From: Closterium sp. NIES-65
Lineage: Eukaryota > Streptophyta > Zygnematophyceae > Desmidiales > Closteriaceae
Reading direction: 5' to 3'
DNA length: 64,000 bases
NCBI GenBank assembly: GCA_948144175.1
Contig: CANXME010002497.1
Span: 1,012,501-1,076,500 of the forward strand
The position numbers and the translations under genes were made by a program. A model generated the notes under the pieces. It was not told the origin of the DNA. It saw only the letters and a list, made by a program, of their open reading frames with translations, and did not search any database. Positions 36,713 through 49,000 of this stretch are shown here, in pieces. Position 1 is the first letter of the stretch. Each line of letters begins with the position of its first letter.

Positions 36713-38769
36713 ACCAGAGTCACCAGTGACCTCGACAGGCTCGACCGCGTCTAACTGGGACACACCTGAAGGGGCAGGACCCTGAGGGGGGAGGGGGACT
36801 ACTGGGGGGGGACCTGGTACCAGGAAGAGCGGGGGTGGGGGGAGGGACGGAGTGCGGTAGGGGAAGAGGCGGTAGTAGGGTACCGACTCGTCGAACGTGA
36901 CGTCCTGGGAGGACAGAACACGTCGAGAGGTGGGGTGGTAAAACTGCCACCCAGGGGCGTCGGGGGGGAACCCCAGGAAGACGCAGGGAGAAGCACGAGG
37001 GGACAGCTTGTCCGCAGACAGGTCGCGAACAAACGCCCGAGATCCCCAGACCCGGAACGCCGACGCATCGCCAACCTTCCCCGTCCACAGCAGGGCTGGG
37101 GAGGTCTCCGGTCAAGAGACCCTGGGGTGGAGGTTGATCTGGTGCGCAGCGTACCTGACCGCAAACGGCCACAGAAAATGGGGAGCAGCCGCATGCATCA
37201 TGGACGTACGAGCGACGTCCATGACCATGCCAATGCGGCGCTCAGCAATCCCATTCTGCTGCGGTGAGTCCGGAAGCGTGAAGGTCTGACGGATGCCTCG
37301 CGCACGACAGTAGGCACTCAGGAGGCCAGAGGAGAACTCTCCGCCTCTGTCCGAGTGCAGACGCAAAACAGGGAAGTCAGAGCCAAAGCTCCTCCGAAGC
37401 TGGAGACGAGCTGCGCGGATCCAGTCGATCAACACCGCAGTGACCTCACCCTTGCTGCGCAAGGGGAAGACTGTGGTGTAACGCGAGTAGTCGTCAACCA
37501 CCAGCAGGAAGTAGCGCTCCTGACCCTGTCCACGGACGCGGGCTGGGCCCCACACATCCATGTGAAGCGTTTGCAACGGGGCCTCTGTCGGAGGAAACTG
37601 GGAGGAGTGAGGGGCAGCACGCTGGCGCCCCTCGACACAGGGGACACAGGTGGGGCCAGGGCCCGGAGGGAGGGGAGGGAGAGACCGGGGAAGACCAGAC
37701 ACAAGGACTCGCGAGGCCATGCCTCTGAGCCGAAGCAGAGAGGGGTGGCCAAGGCGGTGGTGCCAGAGGAGGGTCTCGTGAGACAGACGACGGCACGAGC
37801 AGGGGGCAGACTCAGGACCAGACCTGGACGCTGCAGCAAACACCTGACCAGACGAAGTGACCCTACCAGAATCAGCACCTGGAGGAGAAGCAGTGGTCAG
37901 AGTGTACAGGCTCGACCCTGGCCGACGTGTAAACGTAGCCAGGTGGCGACCTGTATCCGCCTCCGTGCAGTGGGTCACCCGCTGACGAGCAGGGGTGAAC
38001 TGGTGGACATCCGCATCCTGGAGGTCAGCACCACTCACCAAGTTCGTCGAGAACGAGGGGAGGTAAAGACCAGTCAGGGTGCCAGAGGGGGCCGCCGGAC
38101 ACGGAAGGACCGTGGAGAAGCGAGACAGGACAGGCCCCCCAGAGGGGTCAGCCAGGGAAACCGCAACCGGCCGACTCAGCGGCGTGAGAGTGGTGCGGTC
38201 TCGAAAGAAGGAGCGAGACGCTCCAGAGTCAAGGGTGAAGGTGTGAGAGGCCGAAGCCGACACAGTACCTGAGAGGGCAGACTCACCAGCACCTGAGAGC
38301 ACAGACGCACTGGCACCTAGAGCAGCAGCCTCACTAGTACCTGACGCGGCAGTACCAATGCCCGGGTCGGGCGGGAAACACCGGTAACAGTCATCCTCAT
38401 CACTACCAATCGCAGCATACATAGCAGAGAGAATAGCATCAAAATCAAGATCATAAATAGCTACACCAGCCCTAGACAGCTCTCCCCAGCGGGGGATCTC
38501 AGCTGCCTCAGGAAACTGCTGACGCCAGGCGTCAGTCAGGCGGCCAAAGCAGCGGCGGGCAGTGTGGGCGCCTCCACACCTCTCCCCTGCACGGTCACCG
38601 GTGCGGAGAACATAGGGGCAAGGACCAAGCGCACCACCACACTGACGCTGCGAGTACCACTCACGGAGCTGCTGAGGGGCGGGGACGGTGCGAGAGCGCT
38701 GCTGCTGCTGTGGCTGCTGCTGCGGCTGCTGCTGCTGCTGCTGGCGCTGACCACCCCCGGAGCTGCTCC

Positions 38770-39030
38770 GCTGGGACGAGCCACTCCGACCCCCGCCTCC
38801 ACTGCCACCCCCGCCTCCACCGCCACCCCCGTCTCCACCTCCACCTCCCCCACCAGGACCGTCGCTCCCACCGCTCCCACCGCCTCCTCCGCTACCACCT
38901 CCGCCGCCACCTCCGCCTCCACCGCCGCCACGAGTACCTCCGCTCCCGCCACCACCCCCACCGCCACCCCCACTCCCCCCGCTACCCCCACCGCCTCCTC
39001 CACCGCCCCCTCTAGCTCCACCCGCTCCCT
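38770..39030 (-). repeat. Polyglycine-coding repeat in copia B gag
   Basis: GGN-triplet tract encoding Gly with some Ser, followed on the protein by a Gln-rich stretch (CAG/CAA codons at 38700-38750). Same position as in A. Confidence 0.9.
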
Positions 39031-39889
39031 TGCCCCCCTTGCCCTTGCCAGCACGGCGTCTGCCGCTGGGGGCAGACGCCGCGCCGACCGACTCAAAACC
39101 AGTGAGGTCGGCCGCAGCGGCAGAGGCGACAGAGGGCAGCAGGGGGGAAGGACCACACCCCTCAAAGATGGGGGTGCGAGGGTCACCCCGAGAGGCCCCT
39201 ACAGCAACAATACTCTTCTCAGCCGCTAGCAGGGACTCCTCAAGGAGGTCGACAGTGAGAGTGGTGGGACAGACAGAGAGAAACTGGTCCCTAACGACAC
39301 GAAGGGACTCAGGGAGACGGGTGACGAGAAAGTAGAGAGTGATGTACATGGGAGGAGGGTTCGCAGCGCGGAACTCAGCAGGAAGGGCAGCGCGGTAGCG
39401 GGTGTCACTAGCACGGAGGTGGGTAACGAGGTCAGCGACAGTGGGAAAGGAAGCGAGGTCAGGGAAGAGAAACGGTAGCATGAGGCGGCTAAGGGTAGCG
39501 GAGGAAGGGGAGGAGTAGCGTGCAACTACAGCGTCGTACAAGGACTGAGCGGTCTTGCACTGACTAAAGTGGGCACGCTCAGAGGAAGGGAGGTGGCGAC
39601 GCACAGCAAGACGTGCAGCAGCATCGCGGGTCGCCCACTTGGAGCGAACGGCAGAGTCAGCATCAGCAGGTGGGGCAGGGACAGTGCAAGAGACAAAGTC
39701 AAAGAGAGAGACCTCATCTATCGCATCACACAGTAAGTACAGCTGCAGGTCTTCAATCCAGACGGCAAAGTCAATGGCCCTCCCCTCAGCGTCAAAGGTA
39801 AGAACATTGGGGGTGGCCATGACAGCAGCTGAAAATCTCACCGGGCTGGGAGAGGCGGGTAGGTCAGCAGCAGAGGAACAGCAGCACGG

Positions 39890-40690
39890 CTCCGCAGGCG
39901 GCTCGGGCGGCGCGGGCGGCTCGGGCGGCACGGGCGGCTCGGCGGCGGCTCGGGCGGCGGCTCGGTGGCGGCTCGGCGGCGACTCGGCGGCGGCTCGGCG
40001 GCGGCTCAGGCGGCGGCGGCTCGGCGGCGGCTCGGCTGCTGCTGGGCGGCGCGGGCGGCTCGGGCGTCACGGGCGGCTCGGCGGCGGCTCGGGCGGCACG
40101 GGCGGCTCGGCGGCGGCTCGGGCGGCGGCTCGGCGGCGGCTCGGCGGCAGCTCGGCTGCGGCTCGGCGGCGGCTCGGCGGCGGCTCGGCGGCGGCTCGGC
40201 GGTGGCTCAGGCGGCGGCGGCTGCTGATGGGCGGATCAGCGGGGCCGCGTAGCAGAGTGGAGGCGGGGCCGCGACCGAAGAGAGCGGCGGGGCCGCGTAG
40301 CAGAGGGCGGTGGGGCCGCGTAGTAGAGGGCGGCGGGGCCGCGATCGAAGGGCGGCGGGGCCGCGTAGCAGAGAGCGGCGGGGCCGCGTAGTAGAGGGCG
40401 GCGGGGCCGCGTGGCAAAGGGCGGCGGGGCCGCGATCGAAGGGCGGCGGGGCCGCGTAGCAGAGGGCGGCGGGGCCGCGTAGTAGAGGGCGGCGGGGCCG
40501 CGTAGCAGAGGGCGGCGGGGCCGCGAGGCAGAGGGCGGCGGGGCCGCGTAGCCGAGGGCGGCGGGGCCGCGATCGAAGGGCGGCGGCGGGGCCGCGTAGC
40601 AGAGGGCGGCGGGGCCGCGATCGAAGGGCGGCGGGGCCGCTAGGGAAGGGCGGCGGAGCCGCGAGGGGAAGGGCGGCGCAACGGTCCGCT
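39890..40690 (-). repeat. Two GC-rich minisatellites in the leader of copia B
   Basis: 39890-40225 holds GGCGGCTCGGGCGGC/GGCGGCTCGGCGGCG repeats. 40250-40690 holds about 20 copies of GGCGGGGCCGCGTAGCAGAG and variants. Both are in the untranslated leader. The leaders of A and E carry different GC-rich repeats at the corresponding place. Confidence 0.85.
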
Positions 40691-40787
40691 AGGGGCGACA
40701 CGACGGGTCGCTAAAAAAAACGCGCCTCGGGGCGCGGTTCGGTGGGCCCTAGAAGCAGTCCCTAGGAGGGAACCTGCTCTGATTCCA

Positions 40788-40919
40788 TGTGGAAACAAAG
40801 AACGAGAATAAAATGACTATGAACGAAGTGAGTACAAATAGGAAACCCTAATTGGGTTGTACCCCCTATGGGATACCCCACTATAGCCTACAGAAACAAG
40901 TAAGCTATATGTTCTGACA
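40788..40919 (-). repeat. 5' LTR of copia B
   Basis: 132 bp, one difference from its partner, followed on the minus strand by the primer-binding site. Unusually short for a 7.4-kb element. The same short length is seen in A (134 bp) and C (131 bp). Confidence 0.95.
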
Positions 40920-41196
40920 CTGCTCTGACTGCTTGGTCACTACCGTCTGCTTCCACCACGTAGCCCTTGTCTGGATCCGGCAAGATGAGTACTGGCGCTG
41001 TAGTCAGTGCTGTCTGTAGCTGCTCCATGGCTTGCTGATGAGGGGTATCCCATTTGTAGGGCGTATCCTTTTTCAGTAGGTCGGTCAGTTGCGCTGCTAT
41101 CTTAGCGTACTGCAGCATGAACCTGTTGTAGTAGTTGGCGAAGCCTAGGAACAGCTGCAACTCCTTCACACTCTCCGGTACTTTCCACTTCTTGAC

Positions 41197-41710
41197 TATG
41201 AGAGGACGTCCCCGTTATAATATTTTCTCACTATTATATTTTTCCGTTATCCCATTCTCCCTTTTCTCCTCTTTATTTTGGTCTTTATCTCATCTCAATC
41301 GGCCTACTACTCTATTCTCTAGAGCCTTCTATTTATTTCTCCTATTTCCTACTTTTCCCACCGACATACCTATTATACGGCACCGACAGCGCCGACAGTG
41401 GTGTATACGGTGTAATCTGGGCGTAATCCCAAGTGCCAATAGACTTGCGTGCTTATGCGCACTTGTGATTGTAGTATCGGGAAGGGTGTATTCCCGAAGG
41501 TTCGTATTATCTCGTTTATCCTTGTACTTTCCGAGTATAAATAGGCCTTGTATTCAGTTTTAGTGACAAGTTTCGATTGAGAATTCGATCCTGTGACACT
41601 TGGTAATCAGAGCCGTTCTCACTGGACAACTCTCGGCTAAGCAGCGGTCGCGGAAAAAATCGCCTCGAAAAACCGCCGGGGGCGACCAATTCGACGCCGT
41701 TTTCAGCAGG
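41197..41710 (+). mobile_element. Chromovirus G3: 5' LTR and start of the leader only
   Basis: 402-bp LTR (41197-41598) matching the G1 3' LTR at about 96%, with a TATAAATA core promoter at 41536-41543. It is followed by a primer-binding site of initiator-tRNA type (TTGGTAATCAGAGCC at about 41600) and roughly 100 bp of leader. Then the sequence changes to copia integrase. It begins exactly where the antisense G2 pol ends. Only this end of the element is present. Confidence 0.85.
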
Positions 41711-42349
41711 ACTTCCTAGTCCTGCGTCTGCACTCTGACGGGGTTGGTGAGTTCTCCTCTAGCGTCCTTGAGACGTTCTGTTAGGACAAGGGCATAGCCC
41801 AGTCGTTCACGCTTCCGGCCTCTCCGCAGCAAAATGGAATTGCTGAGCGTCGCATTGGCCTGATCATGGAGGTTGCTCGTACCTTCATGATCCATGCGGC
41901 TGCTCCCCATTTCCTGTGGCCGTTTGTGGTCCGTTACGCCGCGCATCAGCTCAACCTCTGGCCCCGTGTCTCTGCTCTAGAGACCTCGCCCACACTCCGT
42001 TGGACGGGACACCCTGGTGATGCGTCATCGTTTCGGGTCTGGGACGCGCTCTCCCTTGTTCGTAATACCAAAGCGAGCAAGCTCTCTCCTCGCACTCTTC
42101 GCTGTGTCTTCCTGGGCTTCCCCACCAACGCCCCGCCCTGGCAGTTCTACCACCCTGCCTCGCGTCGTGTTCTGTCCTCTCAGGACGTCACCTTCGACGA
42201 GTCGGCCTGTTACTACCGACTTCACCCACACGCGTCTCACCCGGTCCCCTCGCGCCTCTCTTCCTGGTACCAGTCCCCCCCCCGGTAGACCCCCTTCCCC
42301 CATAGGTGTCCTGCTACTCCTGCTACTCCTGCTCCCTCAGGTGTCCTGG

Positions 42350-42830
42350 TGGTGGAGGGTACGGTCCTGCTGGTGCTGGAGCTACTATTCCAGTAGGTAC
42401 TGCTGGTGCTGGAGGTGCTGGAGGCACTACTAGAGGTGCTACGAGTGCTGGAGGTACTGGAGGTGCTAGGCCTGGAGGTGCTGCTGGTGCTGGGGGTATT
42501 GGAGCTGCTGCTGGTGCTGGAGGTACTGGAGCTGCTAGTGTTGGAGGTACTGCCGGTGCTGTAGGTACTGGAGCTGCTGGTGCTGGAGGTACTACTGTTA
42601 CTGGATATGCTGGGGGTGCTGGAGCTACTGGCACTGGAGGTGCCGGAGGTACTACTGGTGCTGGAGGCGCTAGAGCTAGAGCTGGAGGCACTGGAGGTGC
42701 TGGAGGTACTACTGGTGCTCGAGGTGTTGGCGCTGTCGGAGCTCGTGGTGCTGGAGGTGCTGGTGCTACTGGTGCTGGAGGTGTTGCTGGGGGTACTGGA
42801 GGAGCTACTCGTGCTGGAGGTACGGGAGCT
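42350..42830 (+). repeat. Linker minisatellite of copia C
   Basis: Irregular 15-bp repeats of the type GGTGCTGGAGGTACT, coding for Gly/Ala/Thr-rich linker. The third linker array of this family in the window. Confidence 0.8.
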
Positions 42831-44695
42831 GATGGTGCTCTTTGCCACCTTCTCAGTCTTCCGCCCGGTGCTACTGACTTCCCTGTGGCAGGTACTACTC
42901 CCCCGTTGCTGTTTCCACCGGCGGACCAGTCACAGCCGCCGCTGCTACCGCACTCCCCACTGCCTGCTCTTGCTCCTTACACTGCGGTGACACAGTCCCT
43001 GACTGAGCGTCGAGAGCCTGAGACTCGTGTTTCCATTCCCGAGCGTCGAGAGCCTGAGTCTAGCTTTGACCTTGAGCCTGAGCCTAGCGCTGCTGTCCGT
43101 GCTCGTGTTCCTCGTGTTCATCGTCCGCATGCTCCGGCTGTCCCCGGCACTCACGATATGACACTCCGTCCTTCCTCTGTTCCTCACCGTGTTGTCCTAC
43201 CGTTGCCTCCTGCGTCCTCTCTTCCTGGCGTTGCTGACCTTCCGTCTGACCTTGCTCGTGCGTCCAGTCCGACTATTACTCGCTTCCTTGCTACGGTTGT
43301 GACAGACCCTACGTTCTCATCTCCTGCTGCATCTGCCTTAGTCGCTGAGCTCGTTGACTTTGCTGATGTGTACCGCCTAGACTAACTTGCGAGTCTTGTC
43401 TCTGATTCTGACCCTGCCTGTCCTCCGTCCGTTGGGGGTGAGACTGCCCTTGGCTGTACCACCCTTGGCTGTGACGTTCTTGAGGACAGACAGGAGGAGC
43501 TAGAGTGCGTTACGGCCACTTCACCCCATCACGCGACCATGGTGCTTGCCCCTGAGGGAGACCCGGATGCACTTGACATCCCCACCCCGCGCTCCTACAG
43601 GGAGGCGATTTCGGGTGAGTACTTCTATCACTGGCAGACAGCCATGGACGCAGAGATGGCTTCCTGGAACTCCACAGGTACCTACGTTGGCGAGGTTCCC
43701 CCACCTGGGGTGAACATCGTCAGTGGCATGTGGATTTTCAGGGTGAAGTGGCCACCGGGTTCTCCGCCTGCTTCCAAGGAATGTTACATTGCTCGAGGCT
43801 TCAGTCCACCCCGAAGATGACCACTCTTCGGGTGTTGCTACACGTTGCAGCTCAGCGTGAATACGAGCTACACTCCCTCGACTTCTCGACAACTTTCTTG
43901 CAGGGTAGCCTTCACGAGGCCATCTGGTTGCGCCGTCCATAGGGCTTCACTGGGACTTTTCCTGAGGGTACCCAGTGGAGCCTATGGCGACCAGTGTACG
44001 GCCTGCGTCAGATGCCCTGCGAGTGGCACGACACACTGAGGACGACACTTGCGGCTCTTGGGTTTGCTCCTTCGACTGCTGATCCGTCGGTGTTTCTACG
44101 CACCGACACTACTCTGCTGCCGTTCTACATCCTCGTGTACGTCGACGACTTGGTTTTTGCTACTGCTGACGACTTCGTGTACACCCGAAGATGACCACTC
44201 TTCGGGTGTTGCTACACGTTGCCTTGTGTCGCGAGCACAGACTAGAGCACCAAACGAAGCACATTGCTTTTCGCTACTTCCTTGTGCGTGAGCTGCAGCA
44301 GCGTGGTCAGCTGCGCCTTGCTTTCGTGGCCTCTCGGGCCAACACTGTTGATGTCTTCACCAAGGCCCTTGGGGCTGGTGATCATCACCGTTTCTGCACT
44401 ACTCTTGGGCTTGTGCCCACTCTGCCTCACCTGCTGGTTGCTTGACTTGCTCTTGTTGTACACTGATATATATCTTTATACCTGCTTGTTTGCTCTTCCT
44501 AGGTTGTGATCAGTGTACTGTCTTGCTATTATAACCCTGCATGTGGACTGGCCTTGTGGCTGCTTGCTTGTGCTCAGATTGTGTGGTGTCCTTGAGATCC
44601 ACCCTGAGCTTTGCTTTGCTTTGCTTGTTCTCTTGCTTGATTGGTCTTGTGACCGTCTGTTGTGTTTGCTATCTCCCACTTAGCCTATGGGGGTG

Positions 44696-44826
44696 TGTCA
44701 AACTTTATGTTTGTGTTCTTTCTGGGGTATAGTGGGTTAGCCTATACGGGGTACAACACTTTAGGGGTCAGGTACTTGTACTCATGCATGCTACCTAGTC
44801 CACCATCCCTGCCTGCTTATTCTAAC
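44696..44826 (+). repeat. 3' LTR of copia C
   Basis: 131 bp from TGTCAAACTTTATG to CTTATTCTAACA, alignable with the LTRs of A and B but strongly diverged. Confidence 0.75.
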
Positions 44827-46021
44827 ATCGGAGCGGAGACATAAAGTTGAAGAACGAAGGACATCTACTAGAGTGGCCACCTAAGTGGGAGAAGGGGCTA
44901 GGTGAGCCTCTAGCTCATCCATAAGTGAGGGAAGTAGAGGTGGATCAGTAGTCATGTCCAAATAACATGCGAGTGATGCCCGAATAGCGCCAAAATCGAA
45001 AAACGCCTGTATAACGTCGAAATAACGCAAGATTTCGGTAGTGCCTCGGTATGCTCTCAGCGAGCGCGCAAATTCTGGACGAGTAAGAGCTTTCCAAAGA
45101 AAGTGAGCAAGAAATTTGGGAGGAAAAGGAAGAGCAAGCAGGAGCTAGGAATTCGCGAGGTCGTGTGGAGAACGGCAAAGAGCACCATGTTCACTGACTG
45201 GCTACAGGAAAAAGGGAAGGGAGGAAGGAAGAAGCTCTTTAGACAATTGGTTGGCTGAATTGTTGACTAATGTGGGAAGCGGGGTGAGTGACCTGGTGCG
45301 ATTGATAGGGACTAGGGTTAGAGGGTGATGTGGTAGGGAAATATTGTATAGAAGGTGATATATGACAAGAAGTTCAGCTCAATTTTGTGGTCTAAAGACA
45401 GCTACGATGAGCTGTTTAATGCGTGCAATTTGGACTTGGTCCGATCCAACAACTGGCCGTTTTCATGAACCGTCGGAAAAATAAAGAGAGCATATCCTAC
45501 CGAATGCGCTTCAGATGACCAATGACGAGCCCTGTTCAGGGTAAAGCCAGCTGTACCAACCTCAACCTCAGAGAAGGTACAGTTCAGGAAGAGCCATTAA
45601 TACAAAAAGCGTTTTGTATTGAGAGTTCTTAGAGCTTCAGATTACAAAGAGGATGGATCAAACCATCCATTACTACCATTGTTGTGCATGCGTTTTACCT
45701 ACGGGGTGTGATGAAGCAGGCGGCTTGGCAGGCAACGGCCCGTTTGCTCGACGTCGGCTTTTGAATTCTTCGCGTATACTTACCGACGGCTCGCCTGCAG
45801 TCATTCCCTTGTGTAGTTTTCACGTCAGCCTCACCTTGTTTGCATTCGACGCGCCGCGAATTAGGATCACATTGCCGCCCAACACGCGCCGCGCTTTAGA
45901 GTCCAATCAAGCAGCTGAGAATCCGACACTGTTAGCAGACTAGCACCCGTGATACCGCTTCTCTTCTTCGCGGGACCCGCGCCGTCGTAATTCGCGTCGG
46001 CACTAGACCTAGCGCGAGCCA
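44827..46021. other. Spacer and probable 5' region of the transporter gene
   Basis: No gene recognised. The last 150-200 bp before the ATG at 46022 are GC-rich with CGCGCC and CCGCGCCGTCG stretches, as expected of a 5' untranslated region. I see no clear TATA box. A short plus-strand open frame at 45653-45943 has no recognisable domain and may simply lie in the leader. Confidence 0.4.
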
Positions 46022-49000
46022 ATGGCGACGCTGTGGAATCGCGTGCAGCGCATGTGGCGGGACCGGTGGCTGGGGCTCATTCTCGGCATGTGGCTGCAGG
46101 CGTGCGGGGGGATCTCGTACGCGTTCTCGTTATACTCCGCCGCGTTAAAAGACAAGCTACAGTACTCGCAGGAAGCCGTGGACGGCTTAGGGACCGCAAA
46201 GGACATTGGCGGGAACGTGGGGATTGTATCAGGTTTACTGATCGATCTCATGCCCGCATGGGCTATCCTCGCTATAGGCGCCGCCATGCATCTGTTCGGG
46301 TACTCCATGGTACACCTATCCTCGTTATAGGCGCGCAGTGAACATTGCACCTGACTGCATCCGTGAATCAGCTTAGTACTTCCATCGACACAAAGCGCTC
46401 TCCTTCTCTCGCTTTCTGCCCCTATCCCCCCTCCTCCTTGTCCCCGCTTCCATCCCTCTCCCTGTTCCATCCCCCTCCTCCTTTCACTCCCCTTCCCCCA
46501 CTAAATACCTATCCGGGTCTCAGTTCCTCACCACCTCCCTATTCCGCCCTTTCAACCCTCGCCCCCCTCTCTCCCTCCCGCCACCAATCACCGCGTGCCA
46601 GCTGTACATGGCGTCGATGGGGATCACCCGCCCTCCATTCTGGCAGGTGCGTTCCCCCCACGGCTCTTGCAGTGGGATCTCTCTCTGAAACCAGAAACAC
46701 CTGCTTATGGAAAAATATCCTGTTCAGGCGAGTCTTGCCGGCTAGTTGGCCAGTAGTCCTGCGATTCTTCAGGTGAACCGAGTCTCAGATAATTGTGACT
46801 GACTGATTGTGTGTGTCTCAAGTAGCCTCACAGGTGATTCTGCTCTTGCCTTTGTTTGCACCCAAACCCAATGCTCTCTCGATGCTCTCATACCTTCAAA
46901 TGTCTTGCTTTTCAGCGGGTTCAAGAGTATCGTCCCTCGTCCCAATGCGTGCAACCATGTGTCCGTGTGTTCAATCCAACCCAATCCTCAAGTGCATCCA
47001 CTGTGTGTGTGGGTGGCGTGCCATTCATCATCATGTGCTGGGTCGCATGGTGGCATCATCACATCATCTCATCCATGCCATGCCTATGTATGCCATGTCA
47101 TGCCATGCCATGCCATTCCATGCCATGCCATACCATGCGATGCCATTCCATGCCATCTCATGCCATGCCATGCCATTTCATGCCATGCCATGCCACGTGG
47201 CAGATGTGTGCATTCATCATGCTGGGAACCAATGGAGCCACGTGGTTTAACACGGCCGTGCTCGTCACGTGGTGAGGGTCCCTCTCGACCTCTGCGTATG
47301 TATCACTTCTGAGAACCCTCAAAAGCCATACAAGCTCTCACTCACGTGCATGGCTCCACAACCACTTTGCTGCTTCCCCTACAAGCTCCCACTTTTTTTT
47401 TTTCCGTCTCCTTCGTCCCACGCCCCCTCTCCGCCCGCCCAAACAACCGGACCCGTCTTTCCCCTCTACTGTCGTCCCGCCATTCCTTCTGCGCTCGACC
47501 CACTTCCCCCATCGCTTTCCGCCTCTCCCCTTCCCGTTCCTCCCCCGATCCCCATCCCTTGTGTCTGGTTGGTTCCACCTGGCAGCATTCGCAACTTTGA
47601 GGGCGACAGGGGCGTGGTGGTGGGGCTGCTCAAGGGGTTCATAGGGCTCAGCGGAGCTATCTTCACGCAGGTCGGTGAGGTTGATTGAGAAGGGGCCTGG
47701 CATGGGCGGCAGTGCCTGTGAGGGATGGAGGTAACAGCAATGCCTGTGCGGCTGCTCAAGGGCTTCATTGGACTCAGCGGCGCCATCTTCACGCAGGTCA
47801 GTCAGATTGAGAAGGGGCCTGGCAGTGGCAGCAGCATTGCCTGTGAGGTGGTGGGGCTGCTCAAGGGACATTATACGGCTTAGTGGAGGTAATAGAGCTG
47901 AGGTCAGTCAAACGGAGGAGGGCGATGGTGGTGGAGGTGGAAAGGAGTACCTATGAGCAACGGGTTTCTGGTGGTGATGGGAAAGGCAGTATTTGTGGGG
48001 TTGACTGGGGGATGGGTGGGGGGGCTTCATAAGAACCACCCGCGGAATTATCTTCTCAGGTTAGTCATATTGTGGGGGAGGGGGAGAGGAGGAACGTGGG
48101 GGAGGGGAAGGGAAGGCTGTGCCGGGTGTTGGCTGTGCCGGGTGTTGGCTGTGCCGGGTGTTGGCTGTGCCGGGTGTTGGCTGTGCCGGGTGTTGGCTGT
48201 GCCGGGTGTTGGCTGTGCCGGGTGTTGGCTGTGCCGGGTGTTGGCTGTGCCGGGTGTTGGCTGTGCCGGGTGTTGGCTGTGCCGGGTGTTGGCTGTGCCG
48301 GGTGTTGGCTGTGCCGGGTGTTGGCTGTGCCGGGTGTTGGCTGTGCCGGGTGTTGGCTGTGCCGGGTGTTGGCTGTGCCGGGTGTTGGCTGTGCCTGGTG
48401 TTGGCTGTGCCGGGTGTTGGCTGTGCCGGGTGTTGGCTGTGCCGGGTGGTGGCTGTGCCTTGCGTTGCTGCCTCTCGTCCGTCCCTCGTCATCCCGATCT
48501 CCCTCCGTGCTTTCCTCTCCCTCCGTGCTTTCCTCTCCCTCCGTGCTTTCCTCTCCCAGCCGGCCACCCCAACCCCTCCCTGTATACGCACACACTACAA
48601 CTCCCATTCCCCTCTTCCCCCTCCTTGTCATCTCCTTCCCCCTCCTTGTCATCTCCTTCCCCCTCCTTGTCATCTCCTTCCCCCTCCTTGTCATCTCCTT
48701 CCCCCTCCTTGACCTCTCCTTCCCCAGCTCTACTCCGCTCTCTACGCACCTCACACGGCGCCCTTTCTGCTGCTCTGTGCGCTGCTGCCGCCACTAGTGG
48801 CGCTGCTGGCGATGGCAGTCATTCGCCCCATGAACCCTCACCTGCTCGCCGCTGCAAAGAGAGACACCGGTGACAACAGCCGCTTTCGCTTCCTCTACGT
48901 ATGTACCCCTCTTTCCTCTGTGTCTTGCCGCCACTCTCGTTGCTTCACCAATCCCCCACTGGTGGCGCTGCTGGCAATGGCAGTCATTCGCCCCATGAAC

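Larger units (their letters stand above)
33522..40919 (-). mobile_element. Young Ty1/copia element B, nearly complete, nested in G2
   Basis: 7398 bp with 132-bp LTRs (33522-33653 and 40788-40919) that differ at one base in 132, TG...CA ends, and a 5-bp target duplication CTGCT (33517-33521, 40920-40924). Minus-strand order: 5' LTR; primer-binding site TGGAATCAGAGC (about 40787-40776); GC-rich leader; gag from about 39820 (MATPNVLTFDAEGRAIDF) with a polyglycine stretch; protease near 38240 (TLDSGASRSFF); GAG-pre-integrase near 37760; integrase to about 37000; repetitive linker; reverse transcriptase 34700-35430 (VYGLRQAPREWHD, ILVYVDDLVFATAD); RNase H to about 33880. Removing B restores a continuous G2 sequence. 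It looks almost whole, with about two breaks in gag-pol. Inserted recently. Confidence 0.95.
31330..41196 (-). mobile_element. Ty3/gypsy chromovirus G2, 5'-truncated, interrupted by copia B
   Basis: Minus-strand relative of G1. From high to low coordinates: reverse-transcriptase end (40925-41190: VKELQLFLGFANYYNRF, LILPDPDKGYVVEADGSDQAV), the copia B insertion, RNase H (33100-33516: LMEDHGRGLQPIAYLGKK), integrase zinc-binding and core (32350-33050: HFGSIKTLAGIAKYYYW, CDTCQRMKSS, LDFIIGLPS, LISDRDPKFTGKFW, QTERLNQVVEQLL), chromodomain (about 31740-31920: EYEVERVLTHRRRGG, LIRWKGYDPTEVIWV), purine tract GAGTGGGGGACG and 3' LTR 31330-31710. Gag, protease and most of RT are missing where an LTR of another copy begins. 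Broken, with about two interruptions besides the nested insertion. Confidence 0.9.
41711..44826 (+). mobile_element. Ty1/copia element C, 3' half
   Basis: Starts inside integrase (LVLRLHSDGVGEFSS, PQQNGIAERRIGLIMEV). It continues with the integrase end, a long Gly/Ala/Thr linker (42350-42830), the segment DVLEDRQEELECV near 43480, reverse-transcriptase blocks (IVSGMWIFRVKWPPGSPP, VYGLRQMPCEWHD, LVYVDDLVFATAD) and an RNase H end (HIAFRYFLVRELQQRGQLRL). It ends with CCTATGGGGGTG and a 131-bp 3' LTR (44696-44826). A segment of about 40 bp around CGAAGATGACCACTCTTCGG occurs twice (near 43815 and 44190), a sign of internal rearrangement. Broken, about half a dozen interruptions; the 5' half is absent. 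Confidence 0.88.

Noticed and set aside
45653-45943. Possible small gene upstream of the transporter
   Set aside because: No recognisable family; more likely chance frame in promoter or leader.
47953-48873. Long Cys/Trp/Leu-rich open frames over 48.1-48.5 kb
   Set aside because: Caused by a 16-bp minisatellite without stops in any frame, inside a transporter intron.
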